Shown: positions 7,524 through 16,861, counted from the stretch's first letter. The stretch is DNA of 64,000 nt from CAZLKN01 sp964560135 (GCA_964560135.1 CAZLKN010000007.1:1-64000), one strand, 5' to 3'. A program made the numbers and translations. Notes: a model not told the origin generated them from the letters alone.

Positions 7524-9551
7524 CTAGACGAGCTTCGCGTCCACCTCCAGGGCCCGCACGGGCGCGGGAGCGGCTGCTACCGTCCCCGTCGCCGCGGAAC
7601 CGGCTCCGGTCACAACCCCCACGACCTGGCTGCCCGAGGCCGCGTCGCCGGTCACGGCGTCCACGTCCTGGGTGAGGTCGAGGTGGTTGTCCCCGCTCTG
7701 CTGGGTCGCGGCGTTCCCCGTGGCGGACTCCGCCCGGGGGCCGACCGCACCGCCGGCGAGGTTCAGGGCCAGCGCGTCGCCCGACGTCGCCTCCACACCG
7801 TCCGCGAGGTTCACGGGCTGGACCGTCGCCCGGCCCACCGTGCCCCCGACCGTGATCGAGACGAGCTGCGCACCTGCGACGGCGCGCCCGGTGACCGCGT
7901 CGGCCGACTGGCCGATGCGCACCGTGTTGTCTCCGACCTGGCCGGCGAGCGCGGTGCCGTCGAGCGTGGTCGCCCACGGACCCGCGTGCGCTTCGGCGTC
8001 GTTCAGGGCCAGCGCGTCACCCGACCGTGCGGTGGCGTCGCTGGCGTCGTTGGTGGCCAGCACGGCGAGCTCACCGACCGAGCCTCCCACCGTCACGGCG
8101 ATCGTCTGCACGCCGGCGAGCGCGTCTCCGGATACAGCGGACGCATCCTGCCGCAGGTCGACGACGTTGTCGCCGATCTGACCGGCGTTGGCGGTCCCCG
8201 TGTCCGTCGAAGCTCCCGGGCCGGCGGCGGCGCCGGCGGTGTTCTCGGCCAGGGCGTCCCCGCTCGTCGCCAGGCTGTTGGACGCCTGGTTCTGCCCGAG
8301 GATCACGAGCTCCCCGACGGAACCGCTCACGTGCACCCCCAGGTCCTGGGAGCCCGCTTTAGCGTCCCCGGTACGGGCACTCGCCGTCTGGTCGCCCTCG
8401 ATGTGGTTGTCGCCCACCTGGCCCGCCTGGGCGGCGGTCCCCGTGCTCTGCGTCTCAGAGCCGGCGGTGGCGTCCACGTCGTTGGAGGAGATGGCGTCGC
8501 CGGTGTGAGCGATCGAGTTGGACGCCCCGTTCTGGGCCAGGAGCCGCACCCAACGTGCGTCACCCTCGACCCGGATCGTCACGTCCTGGGAGCCGGAAAG
8601 CGCGTCCCCGGTCGCCGAGAGCGCATCCTGGGAGAAGAAGACATGGTTGTCGCCGGTCTGCCCGCCGGCCCCGAGGGGCGCGAGGGCATGCGGCTGCACC
8701 GGGACGGTCACTCCGTCCGGTCCCGCGTATCCCATCCCGAGTCGAACGCTCTCTTCGGCCACGTACACCTCGATGTCGACGACGATGCTCATCCCTGCGG
8801 TCTGCACGAGAACATCGAGGCCCGGGGGACCCCGGATGTCGTAGGAGATCAGGACCTGGCTCCCACCCCATGTGCAGTCCTCGTTCTGGACGGCCACCTG
8901 GAGGATGGAGCCGGTGTCACCGGTCAATCCGTTGTCGAACACCTTGGTCTGGCAGGTCTGCTGCGGCGTGGTGCTGCTCGAGATCACCGCCTCATCGGAC
9001 GGGGAAACGGGGGCCGCGGGGGCAGGGCCCTGCGGCTGTTCGTCGGTCGCCTGGTCTGCTCCATCCGCGTCCTCGGCGTCTGTTGCATCGTCCGGGTGGT
9101 CCTCCCGGGCTCCGGCATGGCGGCCGCGCAGGCGCGTGGAGGCACTGTTCGCGGTTCCCGAAATCGCATCGGAGACGTCCTGGCGCCCCACTTCGACATC
9201 GGCTTCGGCGCCGTCGGGGTCCGGAGGCGCGGTCGCGGTCGCGTCGGCCTCCTGCTCGGCGAGCGCCTCGTCCATCCAGGGGAACGGCCACGGCCACGGC
9301 GTGATCGCGGGGGTCGGGGACGGGGTCGCGGCGACGGGGGTCGGCGTCGGCGCAGGGGTGGCAGCCGGTGTCGGTGCCGGTGTGGCCGTCGGTGCAGGAG
9401 AGGCCGTCGGTGCCGGAGAGGGCGTCACCTGGGGGGTGGCGCTCGCCGGCGGTGGAGAGGCCTCCTCCTGGGCATGGGAAACCGAGCCCGTCAGGATCAG
9501 GGCCGCCACCGCGGAGGCCACGAAGGCCAGCCGACGTATCAGATGCCTCAT
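7524..9551 (-). CDS. Secreted Q-x-G-D-N repeat protein 1 (675 aa) with PT-rich N-terminal linker
   Basis: Start ATG 9551 follows AGGAG at a good distance. A signal peptide (RHLIRRLAFVASAVAALIL, cleavage near SHAQ) is followed by a Pro/Thr/Ala-rich stretch to about residue 95, an acidic region with a DDATDAEDADGAD-like run, and a unique Cys-containing segment. The C-terminal half carries five units with Q-x-G-D-N turns (QTGDN, QVGDN, QIGDN, QVGDN, QSGDN), each followed by TGDA or SGDA-A-G-x-Q and V-x-V-x-G-x-V-G-x. It is the least repetitive member of the five-gene family and the only one with a long PT linker. No LPxTG or membrane anchor is seen, so it is probably exported to the surface or medium. 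Function unknown; a beta-solenoid fibre is my inference. Confidence 0.85.
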   Translation of the reverse strand: MRHLIRRLAFVASAVAALILTGSVSHAQEEASPPPASATPQVTPSPAPTASPAPTATPAPTPAATPAPTPTPVAATPSPTPAITPWPWPFPWMDEALAEQEADATATAPPDPDGAEADVEVGRQDVSDAISGTANSASTRLRGRHAGAREDHPDDATDAEDADGADQATDEQPQGPAPAAPVSPSDEAVISSSTTPQQTCQTKVFDNGLTGDTGSILQVAVQNEDCTWGGSQVLISYDIRGPPGLDVLVQTAGMSIVVDIEVYVAEESVRLGMGYAGPDGVTVPVQPHALAPLGAGGQTGDNHVFFSQDALSATGDALSGSQDVTIRVEGDARWVRLLAQNGASNSIAHTGDAISSNDVDATAGSETQSTGTAAQAGQVGDNHIEGDQTASARTGDAKAGSQDLGVHVSGSVGELVILGQNQASNSLATSGDALAENTAGAAAGPGASTDTGTANAGQIGDNVVDLRQDASAVSGDALAGVQTIAVTVGGSVGELAVLATNDASDATARSGDALALNDAEAHAGPWATTLDGTALAGQVGDNTVRIGQSADAVTGRAVAGAQLVSITVGGTVGRATVQPVNLADGVEATSGDALALNLAGGAVGPRAESATGNAATQQSGDNHLDLTQDVDAVTGDAASGSQVVGVVTGAGSAATGTVAAAPAPVRALEVDAKLV

Positions 9552-9571
9552 CCGGCTCCTGTCGTTTACCT

Positions 9572-9601
9572 GTGTCAAGAATCGTCACATCGGTGTCAAG
9601 A
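9572..9601 (-). promoter_or_regulatory. Direct repeat TCTTGACAC before repeat gene 1
   Basis: On the minus strand TCTTGACAC occurs twice, at 9593-9601 and 9572-9580, 21 bp apart (two helical turns). The upstream copy contains a TTGACA -35-like hexamer, though no good -10 follows at 17 bp. The pair may be a regulator site or a promoter element. Confidence 0.35.
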
Positions 9602-9673
9602 GCCCGGTACGCAGGGTACGCCCTCGGACGGACCCCCCGCCACTCCGGATGTCCCCACCGCCCGGACAGAAAG

Positions 9674-9703
9674 GGAGAGGGCCCCCGGCTGGGGGCCCTC
9701 TCC
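9674..9703 (-). terminator. Hairpin terminator of the LPxTG gene
   Basis: GGAGAGGGCCCCC pairs perfectly with GGGGGCCCTCTCC (13 bp, 4-nt loop). On the minus strand CTTTCTGT follows. It lies 22 bp beyond the LPxTG gene stop. Confidence 0.85.
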
Positions 9704-9724
9704 AGACTGCTGTGCAGGTCGTCC

Positions 9725-10174
9725 CTAGGACGCCAGGCTCATGCGGAGCCGGCGCAGCAGGACGCCACCGCCCGAAAGGGCGGCCATGCCGAGAGCGAAG
9801 ATGTCGCCCACGTTGACACCCGTGACGGGCAGACGGTCCGGACCGGCAGGTCCCGGGCTCGCCGTCGGGGCAGGCGTCGCATCAGCGGCGCCGTCACCCG
9901 GACCGACCAGCTTGAGTCCCGGCAGGTCCATGATCAGGTGACCCTCGGCGTCCTCGCAGACCTCGAGCGCCGGCAGATCGAGGACATCCTCCACACAGGG
10001 ACCGTGGTCGGTGTCACCCATCTCACCGATCGCCGCAGCCTCGAGACCCCCGCCGGTGGCGCCATCCGCCACACCGTCTCCGGGAAGCCCGAGTTGGGCG
10101 AAGGCCGTCGAGCCCATGCCGAGGAACACCCCGGTCACGGCCACGAGGACCATTGCCTTGAGCTTGTTCGTCAT
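9725..10174 (-). CDS. Small LPxTG surface protein (LPVTG)
   Basis: The 149-residue protein has a signal peptide (KLKAMVLVAVTGVFLGM, cleavage near AFAQ), a short domain with two Cys about 13 residues apart (GPCVEDVLDLPALEVCED), a Pro/Ala/Thr linker, and a sorting signal: LPVTG at residues 115-119, a hydrophobic helix to about 140 and the tail RRLRM. Sortase would cleave T-G and join the protein to peptidoglycan. No sortase gene lies in this window. GGAAAGGAG precedes ATG 10174. Its place between repeat genes suggests it anchors or caps the repeat fibres, but that is inference. Confidence 0.85.
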   Translation of the reverse strand: MTNKLKAMVLVAVTGVFLGMGSTAFAQLGLPGDGVADGATGGGLEAAAIGEMGDTDHGPCVEDVLDLPALEVCEDAEGHLIMDLPGLKLVGPGDGAADATPAPTASPGPAGPDRLPVTGVNVGDIFALGMAALSGGGVLLRRLRMSLAS

Positions 10175-10248
10175 TCTGATTGCTCCTTTCCGACAACAAA
10201 ACGACCTAACCAGTCGAATCCACGTTCAGTGGACTCTAGAGGACCCGA

Positions 10249-10896
10249 CTATCCTGGTGCAATCACGTCCCAGGCGTAAAGGAACTCACGCGCCTCCTCG
10301 TCGGCGACCGCCCGGAACGGGACGATCCGGTGCCGTGTCAGGGCTAACGCCGAACCGAGCAGGGCGGCCACGAGGCCCAGGCCTCCGGACATCGAAGCCG
10401 CACCGACCCTGCAGGCGCTGGCCGCTTCGGCGAGGAACGCGCCGAAACCCGTCAAACTCTTCTCTGAACGCTCATCTCGAGCCGTGGTCCCGGCATGGAC
10501 GGCGTCCTCGACCGACCCAGAGGGCACCGGCCTGGCCGAGCGCGTCATGACCTGTTCGGGGGCGGGGGTCGCGGACATCGGGATGGTGTAGGTCGGCGCC
10601 TGCGCTGGGACCGGGTCCGCGGGGGCGGGATCCTCCGCGGTCACCGGCTCGGGCTCGGCCCCCTCCGCGACGGGCTCGGGGGCCGGCGGTGCGCCCGGCT
10701 CCTCACCTTCAGAGGGCGCAGGCGTCGTCACAGGCTCGGGGACCACCGGATTCGACGCGGGGAACTTCGTCTTTGAGTGGACCTCGTAGGGATCGGTCAT
10801 CTCCGGCACGGAGGCGGACGCGTGCCCGGCGGCCAGGAGCAGGGCGCCACCCACGAGCGCCATCGCGATGCCCACCGTCCGGACCGTGGTCCTCAC
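10249..10896 (-). CDS. Membrane-anchored protein with Pro/Glu-rich extracellular stalk
   Basis: The 215-residue product starts at GTG 10896 with a GGGGAG site upstream. It has an N-terminal signal sequence (VGIAMALVGGALLLAAGHASA), a Pro/Ala/Glu-rich low-complexity stalk (about residues 45-115), then a C-terminal hydrophobic helix near residues 165-185 followed by RHRIVPFR and a short cytoplasmic tail ending FLYAWDVIAPG. The topology is a stalk outside the cell held by one membrane helix. No known domain is recognised. It lies between the LPxTG gene and repeat gene 2, and may be part of the same surface structure. Confidence 0.7.
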   Translation of the reverse strand: MRTTVRTVGIAMALVGGALLLAAGHASASVPEMTDPYEVHSKTKFPASNPVVPEPVTTPAPSEGEEPGAPPAPEPVAEGAEPEPVTAEDPAPADPVPAQAPTYTIPMSATPAPEQVMTRSARPVPSGSVEDAVHAGTTARDERSEKSLTGFGAFLAEAASACRVGAASMSGGLGLVAALLGSALALTRHRIVPFRAVADEEAREFLYAWDVIAPG

Positions 10897-10945
10897 ACCT
10901 GCTCCCCTTCGACACTCGGGTCCACAACAACGTCAGCGACCCGGC

Positions 10946-10959
10946 ACGGGTATACCCGT
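10946..10959. promoter_or_regulatory. 14-bp perfect palindrome ACGGGTATACCCGT
   Basis: This perfect inverted repeat lies about 50 bp before the GTG of the stalk gene, in the promoter interval 10897-11112. It is a plausible dimeric regulator site. Confidence 0.4.
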
Positions 10960-11112
10960 ACGGGCCGAATCGTATGCCTGGCGATGGAAACGGTCAACCA
11001 TCTTGCACGCTCGTTAACCCGAACAACACAAGAGGACGAGCTTCCAGGTTGGCGGACCGGACGTTTTCTATCGCATCCGCACAGTCGCTGACAAATCCGC
11101 ACCGGAAACGCG

Positions 11113-11142
11113 AAGGAGGGGCGGGTCGCCCCGCCCCTCCTT
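11113..11142 (-). terminator. Hairpin terminator of repeat gene 2
   Basis: AAGGAGGGGCGGG pairs with CCCGCCCCTCCTT (13 bp, 4-nt loop), 22 bp past the stop at 11164. The minus-strand tail CGCGTTTCC is only weakly T-rich. Confidence 0.75.
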
Positions 11143-11163
11143 GCGTACAGCGGCCCTGGTCGC

Positions 11164-13947
11164 CTAAGAGGCGGCCATGGCGGACAGCTCGAAGCTCGAT
11201 GCGGAGCCGGTCGCCGCGGGCGCCAGGCCGCTCCCCGTAGAGAGGGCCGTGGACCCGCTGGTCGCGACACCGATCACCTGCGAGCCGGCCACCGCGTCGC
11301 CCGTGTGGGCATCCGCGGCCTGGCCGGCATCCAGGATCGAGTCACCGAGCTGCGACGACGAGGCCGTGTCGCCCGTGGACTCTGCCACGGCACCGAGCTG
11401 GCCTGTCGCGAAGTTGTCGGCGTCGGCTTCGAACGTCTCGGCGATGCTCGCGTCGTCGAAGTTCTGCAGCTGTGCGAGCACATCACCGTGGACGGTGCCG
11501 ATCACCTGCGAGCCGGCCACCGCGTCGCCGGAAGAGACCGACGCGTGCTGACCGAGCGCGAGGGCGTTATCGCCGATCTGGGAGGCCGTAGCCTCGCCAC
11601 CGTCGGCGACAGCGAGCGCCCCGACGTTGATACCGTTCGCGGCGTTGGTCGCCGTGGCGTCGCCCGTGACCGCAACCGCGTCAACGGCTGCGTTCTGGGT
11701 CTGCACCGTGGCGTCCCCGCCTGCGGTCCCGATCACCTGGGATCCGGCCACCGCGTCACCCGAGTACGCCTCCGCGAGCTGCCCGATCACGGCGTCGTTG
11801 TCGCCGATCTGGGAAGCGGATGCGTCCTCGTCGAACGCGAGGGCTTCAGGACCCGCGGTGAGCAGGTCGACCTCGTTCACGATGACGTCGAACGCGACGT
11901 CACCAGAGACCGAGGTGCTGGTGTCCGACGAGTTCTGTCCCTGGATCGAGACGTCCCCGCCGTCCGCCACCGCACCGGTGACCTGCGAGCCGGCCACTGC
12001 ATCGCCGGAGGCGAGCAGAGCCTGCTGGTCGACCGCAACGCCGTTGGAGCCGTTCTGAACGGCCGTCGCCGCCCCGAACTCACCAACAGCCAGAGGTCCG
12101 GCCAGCGCTTCCTCGACGAGATTGATCGTCGAGAAGGTGCCCACATCGCCGGTGAAGGCGAAGTCGTCGACCGAGTCGTTCTGGTTCTGCACCAGCACGC
12201 TCGAGCCGGCGATCACGCCCGTGACCTGCGAACCCGCGACCGCATCGCCCGAGGCGAGGTCGGCCGACTGGCCCGTGGCCAGGGTGTTGTCGCCGATCTG
12301 CGAGGCCGACGCTTCATCGAAAACACCGATGGCGAAGGGACCCGCGACCGAGTTGGCGTTCACGTTACCGGTGCCACCGAAGAGCACGAACCCCGACAGC
12401 GCCAAGGCGTTGTCGGAGGTGTTCTGGTTCTGCACCGTCACGTCGCCGCCGATGGCACCCGTGATCTGGGCGCCGGCAACCGCATCGCCGGAAGCGAGCG
12501 CGGCAACCTGATCGGCGAGGAGCTCGTTGTCTCCGACCTGCGAGGCCGTTGCAGCCTCGAAGATCGCCAGGGCGAACGGACCCGCGACGGCGCCGGTCAC
12601 CACATTGGTGTCCGAGCCGAGGGCCACGTCGCCCGAGAACGCGAAGCTGTCGGTGGAGGTGTTCTGCTGCTGGATCTCGCCCGTCGCACCGACGGCTCCG
12701 GTCACCTGGGAACCCGCGACCGCATCGCCGGAGGCGAGGTCGGCCGACTGGGCGATCCCCAGGTCGTTGTCACCGTTCTGGGTCGCCGAGGCGGGCGCGA
12801 AGATCGCGTCCGCGGTGGGACCCACCTGCACGAATTCGACGAGGTTCTCGACCCCGCCGAGTCCGACCGTGCCACTGAAGGCGGTGTCGCCTTCACTCGA
12901 CTGCTGGTTCTGGACAGACAGGTGTCCGGCCTGCTCGGTGACCAGGCCCGTGATCTGCGAACCGGCGACGGCGTCGCCGGAATGCGCACGGACGTCCTGG
13001 TCGATCTCCGCCGAGTTGTCGCCGACCTGGCTCGACTGAGCCTGGTCGTCGAACGCTCGGGCGGTGGGACCGACGACAACCGCCAGGGCCAGGTTCTCGG
13101 ACTCGACATCACCCGAGAAGGCCGCCGCGTCCGTCGAGGAGCTCTGCCCCTGGACGGTGGACGAACCGTTCCCGACGATGCCGGTCACGAAGGACCCGGC
13201 CACGGCGTCACCCGACGAAGCCTCGTTGGACTGCGTCAGGACGGCGTCGTTGTCCCCGATCTGGCTGGCCGAGGCCTCCGCCTGGTCGGCGAAGGCGTTC
13301 GGGCCGAGGGCCAGATCACCGAGGTTGAATGCGTCCACTGCGCCGGAGACGGCGACCGGGTCCGTTGCCGAGTTCTGGCTCTGGACCTCGTTGTCGCCGT
13401 TCGACACGATGCCGACGACCTGCGAACCGGCGACCGCGTCACCGGTAGCAGCCCCGACGGTCTGGGACGCATCCAGCCGGTTGTCCCCGACCTGCGACGC
13501 CTGAGCGAGCGCGTCGACCGATGTCGCCTCCGGACCGAGCACGTACGCTCCGTCGTTGGCGGCGGTCGCGGGACCCGACTCGGCGATGGCGCCATCCGAG
13601 GTGTTCTGCACCTGGACGGTCGCTCCGCCGCCCACCGCGCCGGCAACCGTGCTCCCGGCCGCGGCGTCGCCCGAGTGGGCGGCCGCGTCCTGCGAGACGG
13701 TACCGGCGTTGTCCCCGTTCTGCGCCGCCTGGGCCGGGGCGCCGTCGGCACCCGCAGCCGGCCCCGCATTGAACGTCAGCGCGTTCTGTGCGGTGGCCGT
13801 ATCAGACGTCGCATCCGAGTCGGTGGATGTGTTCTGTCCTTGCACCACAGTGGCCTCCTGGGCGGTTGCACTACCCGCCCAAGCCAGGAAGCCGAAGCAG
13901 CCGAGCGCGGCGAACACCAGCCACCTGGCCAGTGTCCTGCGCTCCAT
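11164..13947 (-). CDS. Secreted Q-x-G-D-N repeat protein 2 (927 aa, about 11 units)
   Basis: ATG 13947 follows AGAGGAGGAAGC. The signal peptide (ERRTLARWLVFAALGCFGFL, cleavage near ATAQ) is closely related to that of repeat protein 3. The mature chain is almost wholly repeats of about 75-80 residues. Each has a Q-x-G-D-N turn (for example SQIGDNDAVLTQ), then SGDAVAGSQVTG, a short V-x-x-G link, a VQNQNTSTD-type turn, an SGD segment, and an A-G-P-x-A segment. I count eleven Q-x-G-D/S-N/S turns. It is rich in Ala, Gly, Asp, Ser, Val and Gln, has no Cys and very few basic residues. There is no LPxTG motif or terminal helix. It is monocistronic, with its own leader and terminator. Function unknown. 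Confidence 0.88.
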   Translation of the reverse strand: MERRTLARWLVFAALGCFGFLAWAGSATAQEATVVQGQNTSTDSDATSDTATAQNALTFNAGPAAGADGAPAQAAQNGDNAGTVSQDAAAHSGDAAAGSTVAGAVGGGATVQVQNTSDGAIAESGPATAANDGAYVLGPEATSVDALAQASQVGDNRLDASQTVGAATGDAVAGSQVVGIVSNGDNEVQSQNSATDPVAVSGAVDAFNLGDLALGPNAFADQAEASASQIGDNDAVLTQSNEASSGDAVAGSFVTGIVGNGSSTVQGQSSSTDAAAFSGDVESENLALAVVVGPTARAFDDQAQSSQVGDNSAEIDQDVRAHSGDAVAGSQITGLVTEQAGHLSVQNQQSSEGDTAFSGTVGLGGVENLVEFVQVGPTADAIFAPASATQNGDNDLGIAQSADLASGDAVAGSQVTGAVGATGEIQQQNTSTDSFAFSGDVALGSDTNVVTGAVAGPFALAIFEAATASQVGDNELLADQVAALASGDAVAGAQITGAIGGDVTVQNQNTSDNALALSGFVLFGGTGNVNANSVAGPFAIGVFDEASASQIGDNTLATGQSADLASGDAVAGSQVTGVIAGSSVLVQNQNDSVDDFAFTGDVGTFSTINLVEEALAGPLAVGEFGAATAVQNGSNGVAVDQQALLASGDAVAGSQVTGAVADGGDVSIQGQNSSDTSTSVSGDVAFDVIVNEVDLLTAGPEALAFDEDASASQIGDNDAVIGQLAEAYSGDAVAGSQVIGTAGGDATVQTQNAAVDAVAVTGDATATNAANGINVGALAVADGGEATASQIGDNALALGQHASVSSGDAVAGSQVIGTVHGDVLAQLQNFDDASIAETFEADADNFATGQLGAVAESTGDTASSSQLGDSILDAGQAADAHTGDAVAGSQVIGVATSGSTALSTGSGLAPAATGSASSFELSAMAAS

Positions 13948-14158
13948 GCTTCCTCCTCTGTCGTCCGGACCCCACGACGGGGCCCGGATCCGTTCTTCTC
14001 CCGGTGCTGAACCGTCTCACCTCCTTCGACGCGCGCGGGGCCACGCACCGGCGTGCGGCCCCGATGGTGTTGTTACTGATGTTGTTTGCGCTCATGAAGT
14101 TGCTCAAGTGCAAACAGTAGCCCAGTGGGGTACTGCGCACAACGAACAGGAGAAAAGG

Positions 14159-14186
14159 GGAGGGGCCCCCTTGTGGGGGCCCCTCC
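14159..14186 (-). terminator. Hairpin terminator of repeat gene 3
   Basis: GGAGGGGCCCCC pairs with GGGGGCCCCTCC around TTGT. On the minus strand CCTTTTCTCC follows, a usable U tract. Confidence 0.85.
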
Positions 14187-14226
14187 ACCAGCTCTGGCAG
14201 CCTCTCGGCCGCGACGAGCGCGTTAC

Positions 14227-16611
14227 CTAGCTGACATCACCCGTGACCTGGGCGCCGGCCACCGCATCACCCGAGTCCGAAGACAGGGTCTGCGAAGCGA
14301 CGAACCCGGTGTCACCGACGGTGCTGGCCGAAGCCGTCGCAGTAGCGGAGAACGCCTCCGCGGTCAGCGAACCCGCTGCCGCGTTGTTGGCGAACCCGTT
14401 ACCGGAGAGCGCGAACGAACCGAAGTCGTTGTTGCTGACCTGGATCGTCGCCTCCGGCGCCACGACGCCGGTGACCTGGGAGCCCGCAACTGCGTCTCCC
14501 GTGCCAACCGACACGTCCTGACCGAAGTCAAGGAAGTTGTCTCCGACCTGCGAGGCCGAAGCCACGCCGTCAGCATCCGCACTCGGGCCAAGATTGGCGT
14601 CGAGCAGGTTGTCTGCGAACACATCACCCGAGAACGCGAACGTGTCCTCGGATGTGTTCGTGTTCTGCACCACAGCTTCGCCACCGGCGACAACACCGGT
14701 CACCTGGCTGCCGGCGACGGCGTCACCGCTGTCAGCGGCGATCACCTGGTCGGCAGAGGCGTCGTTGTCACCGATCTGCGAAGCAGACGCGGTGTCGAAG
14801 AAGGAGACCGCAGTCGGGCCTGCCTCCAAGATGCCGTCGTTCACGGCATCGACCTCACCGCTGACGGAGAAGGCGAAGTCGGCGACGTTGGTGTTCTGCA
14901 CCGTGACGTCACCGTCGGCCACCACTCCCGTCACCTGGCCGCCGGCAACCGCGTCGCCAGAAGCGACATCGATCACCTGCGCCAGCGCGGCGGCGTTGTC
15001 GCCCGTCTGGCTGACCGTTGCATCGCCATCAGCGATGGCGCTCGGGCCGGCCTCGACGAAGGCGAGGTTGTCGGCGAACAGCTCACCGGAGACCGCGAAT
15101 GCGACCTCCGTGTTGGCCGTGTTCTGCACGACAACATCGCCCGTGGCGACGATACCGGTGACCTGACCGCCAGCGACGGCGTCACCGGTCTCGCCCGTGA
15201 TCTCCTGCGCCACGGCCGCGGTGTTGTCCCCCACCTGCGAGGCGGAGGCATCACCGAAGAACGAGTCCGCAGAGGGACCCGAAAGCGCAAATCCGAAGTT
15301 CACGGTGTCGACGCTGCCGGAGACGGCGAACGGGAGCACAGCGGAGAGCTGCTGCTGAACCGTGACGTCGCCGTGGCCCACAGCACCCACCACCTGGCCG
15401 CCCGCGAGGGCGTCCCCGGTGGTGCCGTCTGCGACCTGAGCAACCGCCACGTCATTGTCTCCGATCTGCGAAACCGTCGCATCTCCGTCTTCTGCAAATG
15501 CGTTCGGGCCGGCAAGGCCGAACCCGATGTTCACTGCCTCAGCGTCACCGCTGACTGCGAAGTCACCATCACTCGCTTGCTGGTTCTGAACCGTCAGGAA
15601 CCCACCCTGGTCACCCACGGCACCGGTCACCTGGGAGCCTGCCAGCGCATCACCGGTCGACGACTGCGCATCCTGCGCAACGTCGGCGGTGTTGTCGCCG
15701 GTCTGGCTCGCCGAAGCACTGGTACCGAAGATGCTAGCTGCGTTAGGAGCGGCAGTGGCGAAGCCGACGTTGAGAGCCAACGTGTCTCCACTGGCCGCGA
15801 ACCCGTCCTCAGACGAGCCCTGGTTCTGAACGGTCGCCGATCCGCCGACGATCCCCGTCACCTGTGACGAGGCCACTGCGTCGCCCGATTCGGCCTCCGA
15901 GGACTGCGTAAGTACCGCATCGTTGTCCCCGATCTGGCCGGTCTGAGCGACGCCGTCGGTCGAAAAGGCGGTCGGTCCAGCAGCTGCGAGCCCGAGGTTC
16001 ACCACTTCGGCGTCGCCGGATTCGGCGAACGCGTCGGTGGCGTTGTTTGTGTTCTGAACGACGTGCTCGCCGTCACCCACGATGCCCGTGATCTGCCCAC
16101 CGGCGACAGCGTCACCGGTAGCAGCGGCACCGAACTGGGAAACAGCAGTGTCGTTCGAACCAACCTGGCTCGTCTGGGCGGTACCGTCATCGGTGGAGGC
16201 CGAAGGGCCCGTCGTGACGTTGGCGTCGTTCACCACGTCTGCATCCCCGGACACCGCAACCGGATTGGTCGCGTTGTTCGTGTTCTGCACCGTGGCGTCA
16301 TCCGCCACAACACCGGTCACCTGCGCCCCAGCCACGGGATCGCCACTCTCGGCGGTCCCGGACTGCGACACGTTCGCGGTGTTGTCGCCCAGCTGCTGGG
16401 ACGAAGCCCCCGTGTCTCCCGTGGCTGCAGGGCCCCCCGCGAAATCGGCGTTGTTCTCGCCGCTCGCGGTACCCGTCTCAGCCTCGGAATCCGTCGAGGT
16501 CTGCGTCCCCTGGACCGTGGTCTCCGCGTTCGCGGCATTCGCCGCGAACAGGAAACCGAAGCAAGCGAGCGCGGAGACGAGCAGCCACCTGGCTACTGTC
16601 CTGCGCTCCAT
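14227..16611 (-). CDS. Secreted Q-x-G-D-N repeat protein 3 (794 aa, about 10 units)
   Basis: I placed the start at ATG 16611 because AGGAGGAAGC precedes it and the signal peptide (ERRTVARWLLVSALACFGFL, cleavage near ANAE) begins there; the frame upstream is not coding. About ten units of some 75 residues follow, each with A-S-Q-x-G-D-N-x-A-x-x-x-Q, SGDAVAGSQVTG or GGQVTG, VTVQNTN and an A-G-P-x-A segment. The second turn is usually VQNTN here, compared with VQNQN in protein 2. The chain ends within a unit (SGDAVAGAQVTGDVS) with no anchor. Proteins 2 and 3 are the closest pair in the family and probably arose by tandem gene duplication. Confidence 0.88.
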   Translation of the reverse strand: MERRTVARWLLVSALACFGFLFAANAANAETTVQGTQTSTDSEAETGTASGENNADFAGGPAATGDTGASSQQLGDNTANVSQSGTAESGDPVAGAQVTGVVADDATVQNTNNATNPVAVSGDADVVNDANVTTGPSASTDDGTAQTSQVGSNDTAVSQFGAAATGDAVAGGQITGIVGDGEHVVQNTNNATDAFAESGDAEVVNLGLAAAGPTAFSTDGVAQTGQIGDNDAVLTQSSEAESGDAVASSQVTGIVGGSATVQNQGSSEDGFAASGDTLALNVGFATAAPNAASIFGTSASASQTGDNTADVAQDAQSSTGDALAGSQVTGAVGDQGGFLTVQNQQASDGDFAVSGDAEAVNIGFGLAGPNAFAEDGDATVSQIGDNDVAVAQVADGTTGDALAGGQVVGAVGHGDVTVQQQLSAVLPFAVSGSVDTVNFGFALSGPSADSFFGDASASQVGDNTAAVAQEITGETGDAVAGGQVTGIVATGDVVVQNTANTEVAFAVSGELFADNLAFVEAGPSAIADGDATVSQTGDNAAALAQVIDVASGDAVAGGQVTGVVADGDVTVQNTNVADFAFSVSGEVDAVNDGILEAGPTAVSFFDTASASQIGDNDASADQVIAADSGDAVAGSQVTGVVAGGEAVVQNTNTSEDTFAFSGDVFADNLLDANLGPSADADGVASASQVGDNFLDFGQDVSVGTGDAVAGSQVTGVVAPEATIQVSNNDFGSFALSGNGFANNAAAGSLTAEAFSATATASASTVGDTGFVASQTLSSDSGDAVAGAQVTGDVS

Positions 16612-16861
16612 GTGCTTCCTCCTGTCTAGGAGTCCTACGTACGACCCGGCGTCCTTGGCGTGCCCTACGGGCCCGCTGCGGAGCACCGGTGCCCGGCCAA
16701 CGGGGCCGGACTTCCCGATCCGAGCGCGCGCAAGCGCATCACTCTTGTCGGGCAGGGAGACACAGGGCGCATCGTCCCTGTGTCCGCCTACCCGGCGCTT
16801 GCTCATCGCTCGCGTCATCCTACCGTCTTCCGCCCATCCGTCACATCAACCGGGGCCGGCG

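Noticed and set aside
11305..14010. 901-residue open frame on the plus strand opposite repeat gene 2
   Set aside because: It is a shadow of the GC-rich repeat gene: Arg/Gly/Asp/Val-rich with no ribosome-binding site and no protein-like pattern. Similar shadows occur at 7683-9728, 14125-15867, 16660-18276 and 20487-21311.
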